Shown: positions 26,134-35,671 of the stretch, piece by piece
How the letters are laid out: every line of letters starts with the position of its first letter
Position numbering within the stretch: the first letter of the stretch is position 1
Assembly: GCA_024276195.1 (NCBI GenBank)
Contig: JAJRXR010000069.1
Coordinates: 1 to 64,000 of the forward strand
Reading direction: 5' to 3'
Length of the DNA stretch: 64,000 nt
Origin: Planctomycetota bacterium
GTDB taxonomy: Bacteria; Planctomycetota; Phycisphaerae; Phycisphaerales; UBA1924
Program-made: the position numbers and the translations under genes
Notes under the pieces: generated by a model
What the model saw: only the letters and a program-made list of their open reading frames with translations
Told to the model about the DNA's origin: nothing
Databases searched by the model: none

Positions 26134-27438
26134 TCAGAGCCTCTCGGCGAGGCTCTCGACCCAGGCCTCCAGCTCATTGAGGCGCAGATCCGCACACGCG
26201 CCCGGGCTGACCCGAGCCCGCACACTCGCCCCGGCGTTGCCCTGGGCCAGCGCGTCGAGCTCCCGCCCAACCTGTTTATACGCATCGCGGAAGGCCATCC
26301 CGCCCACGCTCAGCTCCACCGCCCGGTCCGTGGCGAACATCGGCGGGTCGATCGCGTCGAGCATCCGGTCCGTGTGCAGCGTCATCCCCGAGAGCACGCG
26401 GGGCACGAGCGCCGAGGAACGCTCAACGGCGCGCAGCCCACGGAGCAACGCCCCCTTGCTCAGCTGAAGATCACGGTGGTAGCCGCTGGGCAGGCTTACG
26501 AGTTGTTGCAGCTCGCCCATCGCCCCGCCGACGACCGACGCGGACGCGCGCATCAACTCGGCGACGTCCGGGTTGCGTTTGTTGGGCATGATTGATGATC
26601 CGGTCGAGGCCTCATCAGCCAGCGTGACGAAGGCGAACTCCGCCGAGGCGAACAGCGTTAGATCCCACCCGAGGCGCCGAACGACCTGCGCCAGTTGCCA
26701 CGCGGCGCTCAGCGCTTGGAGTTCATGGGCGCCGCGCGTCGCCTGCGCGTGCATCGGATTGATCAGCAGTCGGTCGAACCCCAGCTCGCGCGCAACGCCC
26801 TCGCGGTCGAGCGCGATATTCACGCCATATCCCGCGGCGGTCCCGAGCGGGCAGGTGTTGATCCAGCCCGCGCTCAAGCGCAGCAGCTCCGCTGCGTCGC
26901 AGAACCCTTCTACGTACGAAGCCATCCAGAGCCCGACGCTCGAAGGAACTGCCCGTTGGAGGTGCGTGTACCCGGGCATGGGGTCCAGCTCGTGCTTTCG
27001 TGCCAAGGCCAGGGCCGCGCGGGCAGCGTCGAGGCTGCGCTCCGCGAGGCGATGGAGGGCTTCGATGGTGTACAGGCGCGTCGCGACAAGCACCTGATCG
27101 TTGCGGCTGCGCCCCAGGTGGACCCGCTTGCCGGCTTCGCCCAGGCGATCAACCAGGAACGCCTCGATCGCCGAGTGCCCGTCCTCATACCGATCATCGA
27201 GCGTGAACCGTCCATCACCGAGTCGGGCGCGCAGCTCATCGAGTGCCCGCTCGATCGCCCCGGTCTCATCGCCCGAGAGTAGCCCGATCCGCTCAAGACC
27301 GCGCACGTGCGCGAGTGTGGCGGTGATGTCGTACCCGATCAGCTCTCGATCGAGCACGACGTCGTCGCCCGCCATGAACCGCATCATCTCGTTGTCCGGG
27401 ACGCTGCCCGCGCCCTTGGCCCACACAGGTTCGCTCAT
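26134..27438 (-). CDS. argH: Argininosuccinate lyase
   Basis: 434 residues, fumarase/aspartase superfamily. The signature GSSIMPNKRNPD with the catalytic Ser loop is present near residue 285, and HLGRSRNDQV and YTHLQRAVP supply the other active-site regions. It splits argininosuccinate into arginine and fumarate, the last step of the pathway. It is the last gene of the seven-gene arg operon; its start overlaps the argC stop by 4 nt. No convincing terminator separates it from the lys promoter. Confidence 0.96.
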   Translation of the reverse strand: MSEPVWAKGAGSVPDNEMMRFMAGDDVVLDRELIGYDITATLAHVRGLERIGLLSGDETGAIERALDELRARLGDGRFTLDDRYEDGHSAIEAFLVDRLGEAGKRVHLGRSRNDQVLVATRLYTIEALHRLAERSLDAARAALALARKHELDPMPGYTHLQRAVPSSVGLWMASYVEGFCDAAELLRLSAGWINTCPLGTAAGYGVNIALDREGVARELGFDRLLINPMHAQATRGAHELQALSAAWQLAQVVRRLGWDLTLFASAEFAFVTLADEASTGSSIMPNKRNPDVAELMRASASVVGGAMGELQQLVSLPSGYHRDLQLSKGALLRGLRAVERSSALVPRVLSGMTLHTDRMLDAIDPPMFATDRAVELSVGGMAFRDAYKQVGRELDALAQGNAGASVRARVSPGACADLRLNELEAWVESLAERL

Positions 27439-28391
27439 GTCAGTCCCTCCGTCTCCTCAAGCCCGAGCGCGAGGTTGATGTTCTGAACCGCCTGCGACGC
27501 GGCGCCCTTGAGCAGATTATCCAGCGAGCACACGACGCCGATCCGCTTTGGATTGTCTTTGTTAACACTCAGCGCCCCAACCCGGGCTTGATTGGTTTCA
27601 ACCACGCCGCGCAGATCAACCGAGCCCTCTGCATCGAACTCGACCATCGCCGAGCCCGCGTAGGCCCGGTCGTACCGAGATGCCAGATCACCAACACTCA
27701 CAGGGTCACGCAGCTCGCACAACGCGGTCAGGACGATTCCTCGGAAGTGTCCGCCGACGCTCGGCGCAAAGCGCACGGGCGTCCCGAGATGGCGCGAGAC
27801 CTCCCGCTCGTGCAGGTGCCCCGTGATCGAATATGGGAGGACGTTTCCCCCGACAACTTCGGGATCGTTCTTCTCGCTGGGCGTTGTTCCCGCGCCGGAG
27901 TACCCGCTGACGCCGAAGCAGTGGGGGGGCGTCGCGCAGAGGTCGATGATCGGGCGCAGCGCCAGGTGCATCGCCGTGGCGTAGCAGCCCGGGTTGCTGA
28001 TGCGCCGGGCGGACCGGATCGCCCCCGCGTTGTGCTCGGTGAGACCGTAAACCCAGCGATCGTCGAATCGCCTGTCCGCGCTCAGGTCCAGCACGAGTGC
28101 CTGCGCCTGTCCCGATTCAATCGCGTCGATATACGCACCCGACATCCCGTTGGGCAGAGCCAGCACAACGACATCGGCATCGCGCTCGATCACGCCCGGA
28201 TCGCTCTTAAGAAACACCTGTCCACCGGGAAACCCGGGGACCTCGCCCGAGATTTCACGCCCGACGAGCGACCGCGAGGTGGCGTACGAAAGTTCCAGGC
28301 GCGGGTGATCGCGCACAAGGCGCAGCAGCTCGCGCCCGACAAACCCCCGGGCGCCGACGAGCCCGACGCGGAATGTGCGTTGCTCAGCCAA
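27435..28391 (-). CDS. argC: N-acetyl-gamma-glutamyl-phosphate reductase
   Basis: 318 residues if it starts at the TTG at 28391, which overlaps the argAB stop by 8 nt. Upstream sequence is inside argAB and unlikely to be coding in this frame. The NADP motif GLVGARGFVGREL, catalytic Cys in ISNPGCYATAM, and GVSGYSGAGTTPSEKN mark ArgC. It reduces acetylglutamyl phosphate to the semialdehyde. It is a distant paralogue of LysY in the neighbouring operon. Confidence 0.92.
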   Translation of the reverse strand: MAEQRTFRVGLVGARGFVGRELLRLVRDHPRLELSYATSRSLVGREISGEVPGFPGGQVFLKSDPGVIERDADVVVLALPNGMSGAYIDAIESGQAQALVLDLSADRRFDDRWVYGLTEHNAGAIRSARRISNPGCYATAMHLALRPIIDLCATPPHCFGVSGYSGAGTTPSEKNDPEVVGGNVLPYSITGHLHEREVSRHLGTPVRFAPSVGGHFRGIVLTALCELRDPVSVGDLASRYDRAYAGSAMVEFDAEGSVDLRGVVETNQARVGALSVNKDNPKRIGVVCSLDNLLKGAASQAVQNINLALGLEETEGLT

Positions 28392-29715
28392 CGACGGCCT
28401 CCTCAGCGTGAACCTCGAAGGAATCTTCGCGCCCCAGGGCGGACTCGATCGCTGTGTCAATTTCGCCGCGCCCGCGCAGCCCGCGCCAGAACACCACCCA
28501 CTCGGCGGTGCGGTGCATGCCATCGCTCCGCTCGAAGTACCACGGGTTGATCGCGTTGCCGGGGCGCGAGCGCCAGAACATGCGGGGTGTTGATTCTGTC
28601 AGTGTTCTCCAGAGCGACGCGCCGATGCCGGCGCCCTGGGCTTGGGCGGTGACGGCGAACTTGTCCAGGTACGGCGCCGGGCCGCTCCGCGTGAGTACCG
28701 CCGCGGCTGTGTAGTCTCCCGCGAGCACCGTCCGCTCGATAGCGATTGTTTCGAAGGAGCCCTGCCGGAGCGTTCGCCCGAAGCTCGTCTCGATCAAACC
28801 GCGCAGCCGATCCGTGTCCACCCCTTTGGCGCCGTCGAACACGCGGATGCGCACGCCGCGCCGGACCAGCGTCCCGTTGCCCCGGTGCGTGAACAGCTCC
28901 TGCGCAAGGTGCTCGGGCGAGGTGATCGAGACCGATGCTTGCGCGTCCAGACGCCCGAGCAGCGAGCTGATCTGTTCGAGCTTGAGCGCCATCCCGCCTT
29001 GCACCCAGGGCTCGCGCGAGAGGCGTTCGTAATCTTCCGCCAGGTTCACCGCCGGGATGATCTTCCCGCGATCATCCAGCAGCCCGCCGGTCGGCGTCAA
29101 GAACACGACCTTCCGCGGCTGGAGCGCTACAGCCAGCTCACGCGTCGCAATATCGGCGTTGATGTTGAGGATCTGCCCGGACCCCGTCTCGCCCAGGGGC
29201 GAGACGATCGGCAGATGCCCGCCCTCGATCGCGGAACGGATCACCGATGTGTCCACACCCCGCACCCGCCCGACAAACCCGAGCCCGGCGATCTCTGACC
29301 GCTGCGCCTCGAACACACCCGACGTGATCGGGCGCGCCCGCACGTCCAGCCGGCTCAGCGCATCGGCGAGCCTCGCGCCCTCATCCTGAAACACCTTGCG
29401 CGCTATGCCCAGGATCTCGGGCGTTGTGACGCGTTGCCCGTCGATCCAGTCGCACCCGAGCCCCTTGTGCTCAAGGGCTCGGCTGAGCTGGGGGCCGGCG
29501 CCGTGGACAACCACCGGGCACAGCCCGACGCGCCACAAAAACGCGAGCGCCGACGCGAGCTCGTCGAGGCTGCTCTCGAGTATCCCGCCACCGACCTTGA
29601 CGACCGCGAACCGGGCGGAGTCCACGCCGCTGAAGCTGGCGAGGTACTGCTCGATCTCGCGCCGCGAGCCGAGGTTGTGCAGCAGGTTGACGATGATGTC
29701 GTGGCACGGGTCCAT
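28384..29715 (-). CDS. Bifunctional N-acetylglutamate synthase/kinase (ArgA-ArgB fusion)
   Basis: 443 residues. The N-terminal amino acid kinase domain (about 1-285) contains VVKVGGGILE, VVVHGAGPQLS and INADIATRELA. A GNAT acetyltransferase domain of about 150 residues follows, ending with MFWRSRPGNAINPWYFERSDG. This is the fused enzyme of Xanthomonas and relatives, which makes and phosphorylates N-acetylglutamate and is normally feedback-inhibited by arginine. It sits between argE' and argC with overlaps of 1 and 8 nt. Confidence 0.93.
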   Translation of the reverse strand: MDPCHDIIVNLLHNLGSRREIEQYLASFSGVDSARFAVVKVGGGILESSLDELASALAFLWRVGLCPVVVHGAGPQLSRALEHKGLGCDWIDGQRVTTPEILGIARKVFQDEGARLADALSRLDVRARPITSGVFEAQRSEIAGLGFVGRVRGVDTSVIRSAIEGGHLPIVSPLGETGSGQILNINADIATRELAVALQPRKVVFLTPTGGLLDDRGKIIPAVNLAEDYERLSREPWVQGGMALKLEQISSLLGRLDAQASVSITSPEHLAQELFTHRGNGTLVRRGVRIRVFDGAKGVDTDRLRGLIETSFGRTLRQGSFETIAIERTVLAGDYTAAAVLTRSGPAPYLDKFAVTAQAQGAGIGASLWRTLTESTPRMFWRSRPGNAINPWYFERSDGMHRTAEWVVFWRGLRGRGEIDTAIESALGREDSFEVHAEEAVVG

Positions 29716-30779
29716 CAGGCGCCCCCGCTCGTGCTGAACAGGCGCCGGTACACCGAAGCCGCGATCTGAAGATCGGCAAGCGGGACAAACTCGCCCGGCG
29801 CATGGGCCTGCGCGATGTCGCCCGGGCCAAACACAACCGCAGGAATCCCCGCCCCCGCGAACAACGCCGCTTCCGTCCAGAAGTCCACACCCGGGGCGAT
29901 CTCAACGCCAAGCGTCCCGCCTAATGCTCGGCTCGCGGGCGTCTCGCGCAGCGCTGGCGCCGTGAACCGTGTCGTCCACTCCGCGTTCGAGCCCTCGGGC
30001 GTCACCGCCCGGATCGCGCGGAGCATCCCCTCCGCATCAGCCCCCGCCCCCGGGCGAACACCGAAGCGAACCCGCGCGCTCGACGCGACCATGTTCGGCT
30101 TCGTCCCCCCCTCGGCATGCCCGAGGTTCAGTCGCCAGCTCTCCCCGGCGCGTTCTGCGTCCGCTGCGGCCTCGAGCGCTCGCGCCCCCCACACCACGGC
30201 GTCGTGCAGCGCGCTGCGCCCATTCCCGAGCGACGCGTGCCCGCCCTGCCCCCGGAACTCCACCTGACAGCTCACGATCCCGCGGTGCTCAAGCACGGCG
30301 CAGGCGCCTGTTGGCTCCGACACGATCACACCCAGGTATACAGCACGCCGCTCATCAAGAAACGTGCGCACACACGCGCTTGGTCCTCCCTCCTCGTCCG
30401 TGGTAAACAGCACCGCCGCGTCTCCGTTGCTGGCCTCGCACGCCGCGAGGATGCACGCCGCGGCCCCTTTGATGTCGCACGCGCCCAGCCCGATCGCCTG
30501 CCCATTCTCAACCAGCAGATCCAACGGATCCCGGTTCCATCCACCATCTGGCGGGACCGTATCAAGGTGACAGTTCACCAGTGTGTCTGCGCTGCCGCGC
30601 CGCGCGTACAGGTTTACCGACCCAGCGCCCAGGTCGCGCAGCTCGATCGCAAACCCGCACGAGTCAAGAATCCCGCGCACGTACACGAGCGCAGCGTGGT
30701 CCGCCCCGATCGCCCGCGGCGGGTTCGTCGTGTCGCACGCGACAAGTTTCCGAAGATGTTCGGTTATGCGTCCGAGCAC
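29715..30779 (-). CDS. N-acetyl-L-citrulline deacetylase (ArgE')
   Basis: 354 residues from the GTG at 30779, which overlaps argG by 16 nt. M20 metallopeptidase with NCHLDTVPPDGGW, GLGACDIKGAAA and TTDEEGG carrying the metal and base residues. The stretches CDTTNPPRAI and VFGPGDIAQAHAPGEFV match the Xanthomonas acetylcitrulline deacetylase as recalled. Together with an acetylornithine-type carbamoyltransferase in the same operon, this points to acetylcitrulline and not acetylornithine as substrate. Confidence 0.85.
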   Translation of the reverse strand: MLGRITEHLRKLVACDTTNPPRAIGADHAALVYVRGILDSCGFAIELRDLGAGSVNLYARRGSADTLVNCHLDTVPPDGGWNRDPLDLLVENGQAIGLGACDIKGAAACILAACEASNGDAAVLFTTDEEGGPSACVRTFLDERRAVYLGVIVSEPTGACAVLEHRGIVSCQVEFRGQGGHASLGNGRSALHDAVVWGARALEAAADAERAGESWRLNLGHAEGGTKPNMVASSARVRFGVRPGAGADAEGMLRAIRAVTPEGSNAEWTTRFTAPALRETPASRALGGTLGVEIAPGVDFWTEAALFAGAGIPAVVFGPGDIAQAHAPGEFVPLADLQIAASVYRRLFSTSGGA

Positions 30780-31975
30780 GCCGCCCCCCGCGCTCCATGG
30801 GCCGCCATCGCGCTCGCCAGCCCGCCGATCTTGATGAACCCCGTCGCGTCGGCGCTCGTCCAATCGGCGCTCTGGGCGTACACCGCCCCGTCGCACCGCA
30901 GGATGTTCTCCGAGTCAATGGCCACCGCATCGCACCGCCCGCCCCGAGTCTCGATGACCACCTCGCCGGTGACGCGCCCCTGCGTGGACCGGATGAACAC
31001 CTCCAGATCCTCCCGCAAAGGCTCGTAAAACAGGCCCGAATACACAAGCTCGGTCCACTTCCGGGCCGCGATCGGCTTGAACCGGTTCTGCTCGCGCGAG
31101 AGAACGCACTCTTCAAGCGCTCGATGCCCCGTTAGTAGCGCCTCAAGCCCGGGCGCTTCGAACACGATCCGACCCTTGAGCCCGATGACCGTATCGCCCG
31201 TGTAGATCCCGCGTCCAACGCCGTACGCTCCGAGCAGCGCGTTGAGTTCACCCAGCAGCGCCGCTCCAGCGAGAACGCGCCCATCGAGCGACACCGCCTC
31301 CCCGCGCTCGAACCCGATGCGCACGCGCATCGCCCCGCCCGGCAGCTTGTCCGCAGGCGCGGTGAGGCGGTACGTCTCGTCCGATGGCGCCCCGAACCCG
31401 TCGATTTCCGACCCCGAAACCGTCACGCCCAGCAGATTCTCATTCATCGTGTAGCGTTTGACATCCTCGGGCGTCTCAAACCCGAGCATGCGCAGCGCCT
31501 CCATCTCGTACACACGCGGCTCATCGCACAACCCCTGGATCTCACGCACCGGCGCCACGATCGGCAGATCCGTCAGGCACCCGATCGACTGGTCGAACCG
31601 GACCTGGTCGTTGCCCATCGCGGTACACCCGTGCGCGATCGCCCCGGCGCCGATCGACTCGGCAAGCTTCACCGCCCGAGCCGCGATGACGTACCGATCC
31701 GAGCACAGCAGCGGGTACTGGTCCTGGTACTTCGCCCCGCCCATCACGAAGGGCGTGACAAAGCTCTCCCACAACTCGTCCCCCGCGTCCTGCGTGATGT
31801 GCTCCTTCGCGCCAAGGCTCAGAGCCCGTTGCTCGATCTGCGCTCGGTGCTCGGCGCTGACGCCGCCCGTATCGACGAACAGCGTGACGACATCCCACCC
31901 CTGGTCCTTGAGGTATGGAACGCAAAAGCTCGTGTCGAGCCCGCCCGAGAACGCCAGCACCGCAGTCTTGCTCAT
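30764..31975 (-). CDS. argG: Argininosuccinate synthase
   Basis: 403 residues. The N-terminal PP-loop LAFSGGLDTS binds ATP. GCTAMGNDQVRFD and the long C-terminal multimerisation part are those of ArgG. It joins citrulline and aspartate. The subtype resembles ArgG of Xanthomonas-like operons (GNDQVRFD where GKGNDQVRFE is common elsewhere). The ATG overlaps the argF' stop by 4 nt. Confidence 0.96.
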   Translation of the reverse strand: MSKTAVLAFSGGLDTSFCVPYLKDQGWDVVTLFVDTGGVSAEHRAQIEQRALSLGAKEHITQDAGDELWESFVTPFVMGGAKYQDQYPLLCSDRYVIAARAVKLAESIGAGAIAHGCTAMGNDQVRFDQSIGCLTDLPIVAPVREIQGLCDEPRVYEMEALRMLGFETPEDVKRYTMNENLLGVTVSGSEIDGFGAPSDETYRLTAPADKLPGGAMRVRIGFERGEAVSLDGRVLAGAALLGELNALLGAYGVGRGIYTGDTVIGLKGRIVFEAPGLEALLTGHRALEECVLSREQNRFKPIAARKWTELVYSGLFYEPLREDLEVFIRSTQGRVTGEVVIETRGGRCDAVAIDSENILRCDGAVYAQSADWTSADATGFIKIGGLASAMAAHGARGAACSDA

Positions 31976-33009
31976 CTGATCTCTCCCGCGACGCCCAGCA
32001 GCGTCGTCATCAGCGCCTTCTGCACGTGCAGCCTGTTCGCGGCCTCCTCGATCACCATCGACCGGGGCGAGTCGAACACCGCGTCCGTCGCCTTCACGTT
32101 CCGCCTCGCCGGCAGGCAGTGGCTGAACACCGCGTCGCTGGTGCGCGCCATCTTGGCCTCATCAACAATGAAATGCTTGTTCGCGTCGCGCACCGGTTTC
32201 TCTCGCTCCCAGTCGCCGTAGAACGCGAGCGAACCCCAGCTCTTGGCGTAGACCGCGTGCGCCCCGTCGTAGGCGCTCTCGATGTCGTGCGACATCCCAA
32301 ACGACCCGCCCGAAAGCTCCGCGTTCTTTGTCGCGGCGTTCATGTACCGCTCGTCGAGCGCGAACCGCTCGTCCGGGCACAGCAGTGTGACGTCCATCCC
32401 CAGCTTTGTCGCGATCATCACCGCCGAGTTCGCGACCGCCGTGTTCAGAGGCTTGGGGTGGTACGTCCACGTCAGGACGTATTTTTTCCCGCGAAGCTCG
32501 CCCAGGCGGTCGCCCAGCGCCATCGCGTGCGACAGCTCCTGGCACGGGTGCGTGATGGTTTCCATGTTGATTACAGGGACGGTCGCGTGGGCCGCGAAGG
32601 CCCGGATGACATGGTCCCGGCGATCGAGCGACCAGTCCTCGAACATTGGGAACCGGCGCACCGCGATCAGGTCGCAGTACTCGCTGAGCACCCGGGCCGC
32701 TTCGCGGACGTGCTCCTCGGCGGCGCCGTCCATCACCTCGCCATCGCCGAACGCCATCTCCCACGCGCCCTTGCCCGGCTCGAGCACCACCGCGTGCGCC
32801 CCGAGCTGGAACGCACCGATCTCGAACGACGCCCGCGTCCGCAGCGACGGGTTGAAAAACACCAGCGCGATCGTCTTGTTCTTGAGCAGATGCTGCACCG
32901 GGTTCTGTCGGAGCGCGCGGGCGCGGTCGATGAGTGTCGTGAGGTTTTCGATGCTCCAGTTCTGGGTTGTGATGAAGTGGGGGGGCGAGTCGGGCGCGGT
33001 GCGTGTCAT
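31972..33009 (-). CDS. N-acetylornithine carbamoyltransferase (ArgF')
   Basis: 345 residues. Carbamoyl phosphate site FFNPSLRTRASFE, then the diagnostic ETITHPCQELSHAMALGD, TWTYHPKPLNTAVANS and FSHCLPARRNVKATDAV. These stretches are nearly those of Xanthomonas acetylornithine carbamoyltransferase (recalled) and lack the ornithine-binding SMG loop of ordinary OTCases. It makes N-acetylcitrulline. Its ATG at 33009 overlaps the argR stop (ATGA). Confidence 0.93.
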   Translation of the reverse strand: MTRTAPDSPPHFITTQNWSIENLTTLIDRARALRQNPVQHLLKNKTIALVFFNPSLRTRASFEIGAFQLGAHAVVLEPGKGAWEMAFGDGEVMDGAAEEHVREAARVLSEYCDLIAVRRFPMFEDWSLDRRDHVIRAFAAHATVPVINMETITHPCQELSHAMALGDRLGELRGKKYVLTWTYHPKPLNTAVANSAVMIATKLGMDVTLLCPDERFALDERYMNAATKNAELSGGSFGMSHDIESAYDGAHAVYAKSWGSLAFYGDWEREKPVRDANKHFIVDEAKMARTSDAVFSHCLPARRNVKATDAVFDSPRSMVIEEAANRLHVQKALMTTLLGVAGEIR

Positions 33010-33464
33010 GGCGTGTCGCCTTCGCTGCGCAGGAGCTTGCCCAGGGTCGCGCACACCCGCCGGGCGGATGTGCTGCCCGTTGTCGCGATCATGACCGTAT
33101 CGTCGCCAGCGATCGTGCCGACCACGCCCGTCGGGGGCCAGCGGTCGAGCGCATCACCAATCAATCCTGCGTGCCCGGGCGCCGTGCGCACCACCACCAT
33201 GGAATCCGCCTGACGGATCATCGTCACATGACGCGTGACCACGATGCGCAGCTCGCCCGGTCCATCAACACCCAGCGGCGTCGTCGGGAGCACATACCCC
33301 CCAGGCCCCTTGACCACGCCCATCGTCGCCAGATCACGCGAGACCGTCGCCTGCGTCACCTGCTCGCCGCGCTCGCGCAGCGCCGCGACCAGCTCGTCCT
33401 GGTCCCCGATGCGCCGCGTTCGCAGCAGCTCGCTCAAGATCTCACGTCGCCGCTGTCTGCCCAT
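33006..33464 (-). CDS. argR: Arginine repressor ArgR
   Basis: 152 residues. An N-terminal winged helix has VTQATVSRDLATMGVVKGPGGYVLP, here cited in part, and a C-terminal arginine-binding oligomerisation domain has GTIAGDDTVMIAT. It heads the arg operon. The ATG at 33464 was chosen over an earlier ATG at 33482 because the promoter's -10 box (33471-33476) lies between them. The mRNA is then leaderless. Confidence 0.92.
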   Translation of the reverse strand: MGRQRRREILSELLRTRRIGDQDELVAALRERGEQVTQATVSRDLATMGVVKGPGGYVLPTTPLGVDGPGELRIVVTRHVTMIRQADSMVVVRTAPGHAGLIGDALDRWPPTGVVGTIAGDDTVMIATTGSTSARRVCATLGKLLRSEGDTP

Positions 33465-33470
33465 GGTATA

Positions 33471-33500
33471 AATATACACCACAGTGCATAGTTATGTCAA
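33471..33500 (-). promoter_or_regulatory. argR operon promoter with overlapping ARG box
   Basis: On the minus strand the -35 box TTGACA (33495-33500) and -10 box TATATT (33471-33476) are 18 nt apart. Between and over them lies an 18-bp near-palindrome, TATGCACTGTGGTGTATA (33473-33490), the length of a classical ARG box with one mismatch between half sites. Binding there would block RNA polymerase, which suggests autoregulation and operon control by ArgR. Confidence 0.7.
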
Positions 33501-33611
33501 CACCCCTCTGGCCCCGCCCGCCCCGATCCCGCCGGATACCCTGCACCCCATGCCCAGCCCGGGCTGCGGGCGATCACCACGGACGGCGAACCGGCACAGG
33601 ATGGCGAATAG

Positions 33612-35540
33612 ATGCAAGTGGTTGGTACAACAGGCATTCTGACCATCGCCGAGGGCGGGGTGCTGCCGTTTATCCTCACCGCAATCATCGTCCTGGGCGT
33701 CGGCGCCCAGTGGATCGCCTGGCGATTCCGCATCCCCTCGATCCTGCTGCTCCTGCTCATCGGTATCCTCGCCGGCCCCGTCTTCCGCTGGCTCGCCGCC
33801 GGATCGTCGATTGAGTTTCTTGCCCAGAGCCCGGACGAGCTGCTCGGCGAGGACCTCCTGCTCTCGCTCGTCGGCTTCTCCGTCGCGCTCATCCTCTACG
33901 AGGGCGGCCTCACCCTCCGCTTCGGCCAGCTCAGGGGCGTTGCGCGCTCCATCATCGCGCTCGTCACCATCGGCGCACTCGTCACATGGTGCGTCGCCGC
34001 CGTCTCCGCCTACTTCTTCTTCTCGCTTTCCGCCGAGATCGCAATCCTCTTCGGCGCCATCATCATCGTCACCGGCCCGACCGTCATCGGCCCCATGCTC
34101 TCGCACATCCGCCCCGCCGGCGCCGTCGGCCCCATCCTCCGCTGGGAGGGCATCGTCATCGATCCCATCGGCGTCCTCGCCGCCGTCCTCGTCTTCGAGG
34201 CCATCGTCATCGGCGAAACTCAGAACGCCATCGGCCCCATCGCCATGGGCATCACCAAAACCATCATCGTCGGCGGCGGGCTCGGGGCGCTCGCAGCCAT
34301 CCTTCTTCTCGGTCTGATGAGCCGCTACTGGATCCCTGATTTCCTCCAGAACCCCTTCTCCCTCATGCTCGTGATCGCGACGTTCACGGTCTCGAACGTC
34401 TTCCAGGCCGAGTCGGGCCTGTTCGCCGTCACCGTCATGGGCATTGTTCTGGCCAACCAGAAACGCGCCGACATCCGTCACATCATCGAGTTCAAAGAGA
34501 ACATCCGCGTGCTGCTTATCAGCGTGCTTTTCATCGTTCTCGCTGCGCGCCTGGAGCTTGACCAGCTCCTGAGCGTCAACCTCTGGTCCATGGCGGCGCT
34601 GCTGATCGTGCTCATCGTCGTCGGGCGTCCGCTGGGTGTGATGATCTCGACGATCGGCTCGGGGCTGAGCTGGAACGAGCGTCTGTTCGTGTCCTGCGTC
34701 GCGCCGCGCGGGATCGTCGCGGCCGCCGCCGCCTCGATCTTCGCCCTTGCGCTCGAGAGCCGCGGGATCGCGGGCGGCGAGCAGCTCGTCCCCCTCACCT
34801 TCATGGTCATTGTCGGCACCGTCACCATCTATGGCCTCAGCGCCACCCCTCTCGCCCGCGCCTTGGGTGTCTCCGACCAGAACCCACAGGGCATCATCTT
34901 CATCGGCGCCCCACGATGGGTCCGCGCCATGGGCGAGAACCTCAAGGCCCGCGGCATCCCCGTCCTGCTCGTCGATACCAACCGCTCCAATATCGTCGCC
35001 GCCCGCATGGCCCACCTCCCCGCCGTCCATGACAACATCCTCAGCGAGCATGTCATCGACGACCTGGACCTGCGCGGCATCGGGCGCGCCTTGGCCGTCA
35101 CGCCCAACGACGAGGTCAACGCCCTCGCCCTCCAGCGCTTCTCCGAGCACTTCGACAAGGCCGAGCTCTACCGTCTGCCCTCCAAGGCCTCAAAGAAAGG
35201 TGACGCCGAGCCCTCGCGCGCCCTCGGACGCCTCCTCTTCGAGCCCGGCGCACACTACGCCCTGCTCGAATCACGCATCGCCAGCGGCTGGATCATCAAG
35301 TCCACCGTACTCTCCGAGGAGTTCACCTACGAGGACTACTGCACCCTCTACGGCCCCAACACCCTCGCCCTCTTCGTCGTCCGTAAGTCCGGCTCGCTCG
35401 CCATCGTCACCTCCGCCCGTGTGCCCGAGCCCGAGCCGGGCGACACCCTCGTCGCCCTCATCAATCCCGATGAGCTGTTCGTCCCGGGCCTCGCATTCAA
35501 GAACGCCGAGGGCGAGGAGCTACCAGACCCGGACGCCTAG
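33612..35540 (+). CDS. CPA1-type sodium(potassium)/proton antiporter with TrkA-like C-terminal domains
   Basis: 642 residues. Twelve or so membrane segments fill about 15-415, with the pair of acidic/charged positions expected in Na_H_Exchanger proteins (GPTVIGPML; EGIVIDPIGV). The cytoplasmic tail has a Rossmann-like TrkA-N segment (PQGIIFIGAPRWVRAMGE) and a TrkA_C-like end (about 570-630). Such tails usually bind nucleotides and gate transport. It is divergent from argR with 147 nt between; a weak start region (AGGATGGCG) precedes the ATG. Confidence 0.87.
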   Translation: MQVVGTTGILTIAEGGVLPFILTAIIVLGVGAQWIAWRFRIPSILLLLLIGILAGPVFRWLAAGSSIEFLAQSPDELLGEDLLLSLVGFSVALILYEGGLTLRFGQLRGVARSIIALVTIGALVTWCVAAVSAYFFFSLSAEIAILFGAIIIVTGPTVIGPMLSHIRPAGAVGPILRWEGIVIDPIGVLAAVLVFEAIVIGETQNAIGPIAMGITKTIIVGGGLGALAAILLLGLMSRYWIPDFLQNPFSLMLVIATFTVSNVFQAESGLFAVTVMGIVLANQKRADIRHIIEFKENIRVLLISVLFIVLAARLELDQLLSVNLWSMAALLIVLIVVGRPLGVMISTIGSGLSWNERLFVSCVAPRGIVAAAAASIFALALESRGIAGGEQLVPLTFMVIVGTVTIYGLSATPLARALGVSDQNPQGIIFIGAPRWVRAMGENLKARGIPVLLVDTNRSNIVAARMAHLPAVHDNILSEHVIDDLDLRGIGRALAVTPNDEVNALALQRFSEHFDKAELYRLPSKASKKGDAEPSRALGRLLFEPGAHYALLESRIASGWIIKSTVLSEEFTYEDYCTLYGPNTLALFVVRKSGSLAIVTSARVPEPEPGDTLVALINPDELFVPGLAFKNAEGEELPDPDA

Positions 35541-35671
35541 CTCGTGTTCAACGCTGGCGTCGGGCGCCCAGAATGACGCGACAAGCCAGCTCGATCTGCT
35601 CTAAACTCCACCTTCGTAAGCCACTGCAAGCTCGTCCTGGTATTCCGCCCCTGATGTATTACGCCGACGGG

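Noticed and set aside
31972-33009. Ordinary ornithine carbamoyltransferase
   Set aside because: The ETITHPCQELSHA and TWTYHPKPLNTAVANS stretches are those of acetylornithine carbamoyltransferases, and the operon carries the matching deacetylase and fused synthase/kinase.
33492-35150. A 552-codon open frame opposite the antiporter gene
   Set aside because: Composition is Asp/Glu/Gly-rich shadow of a hydrophobic protein in GC-rich DNA. There is no family motif and no ribosome site.
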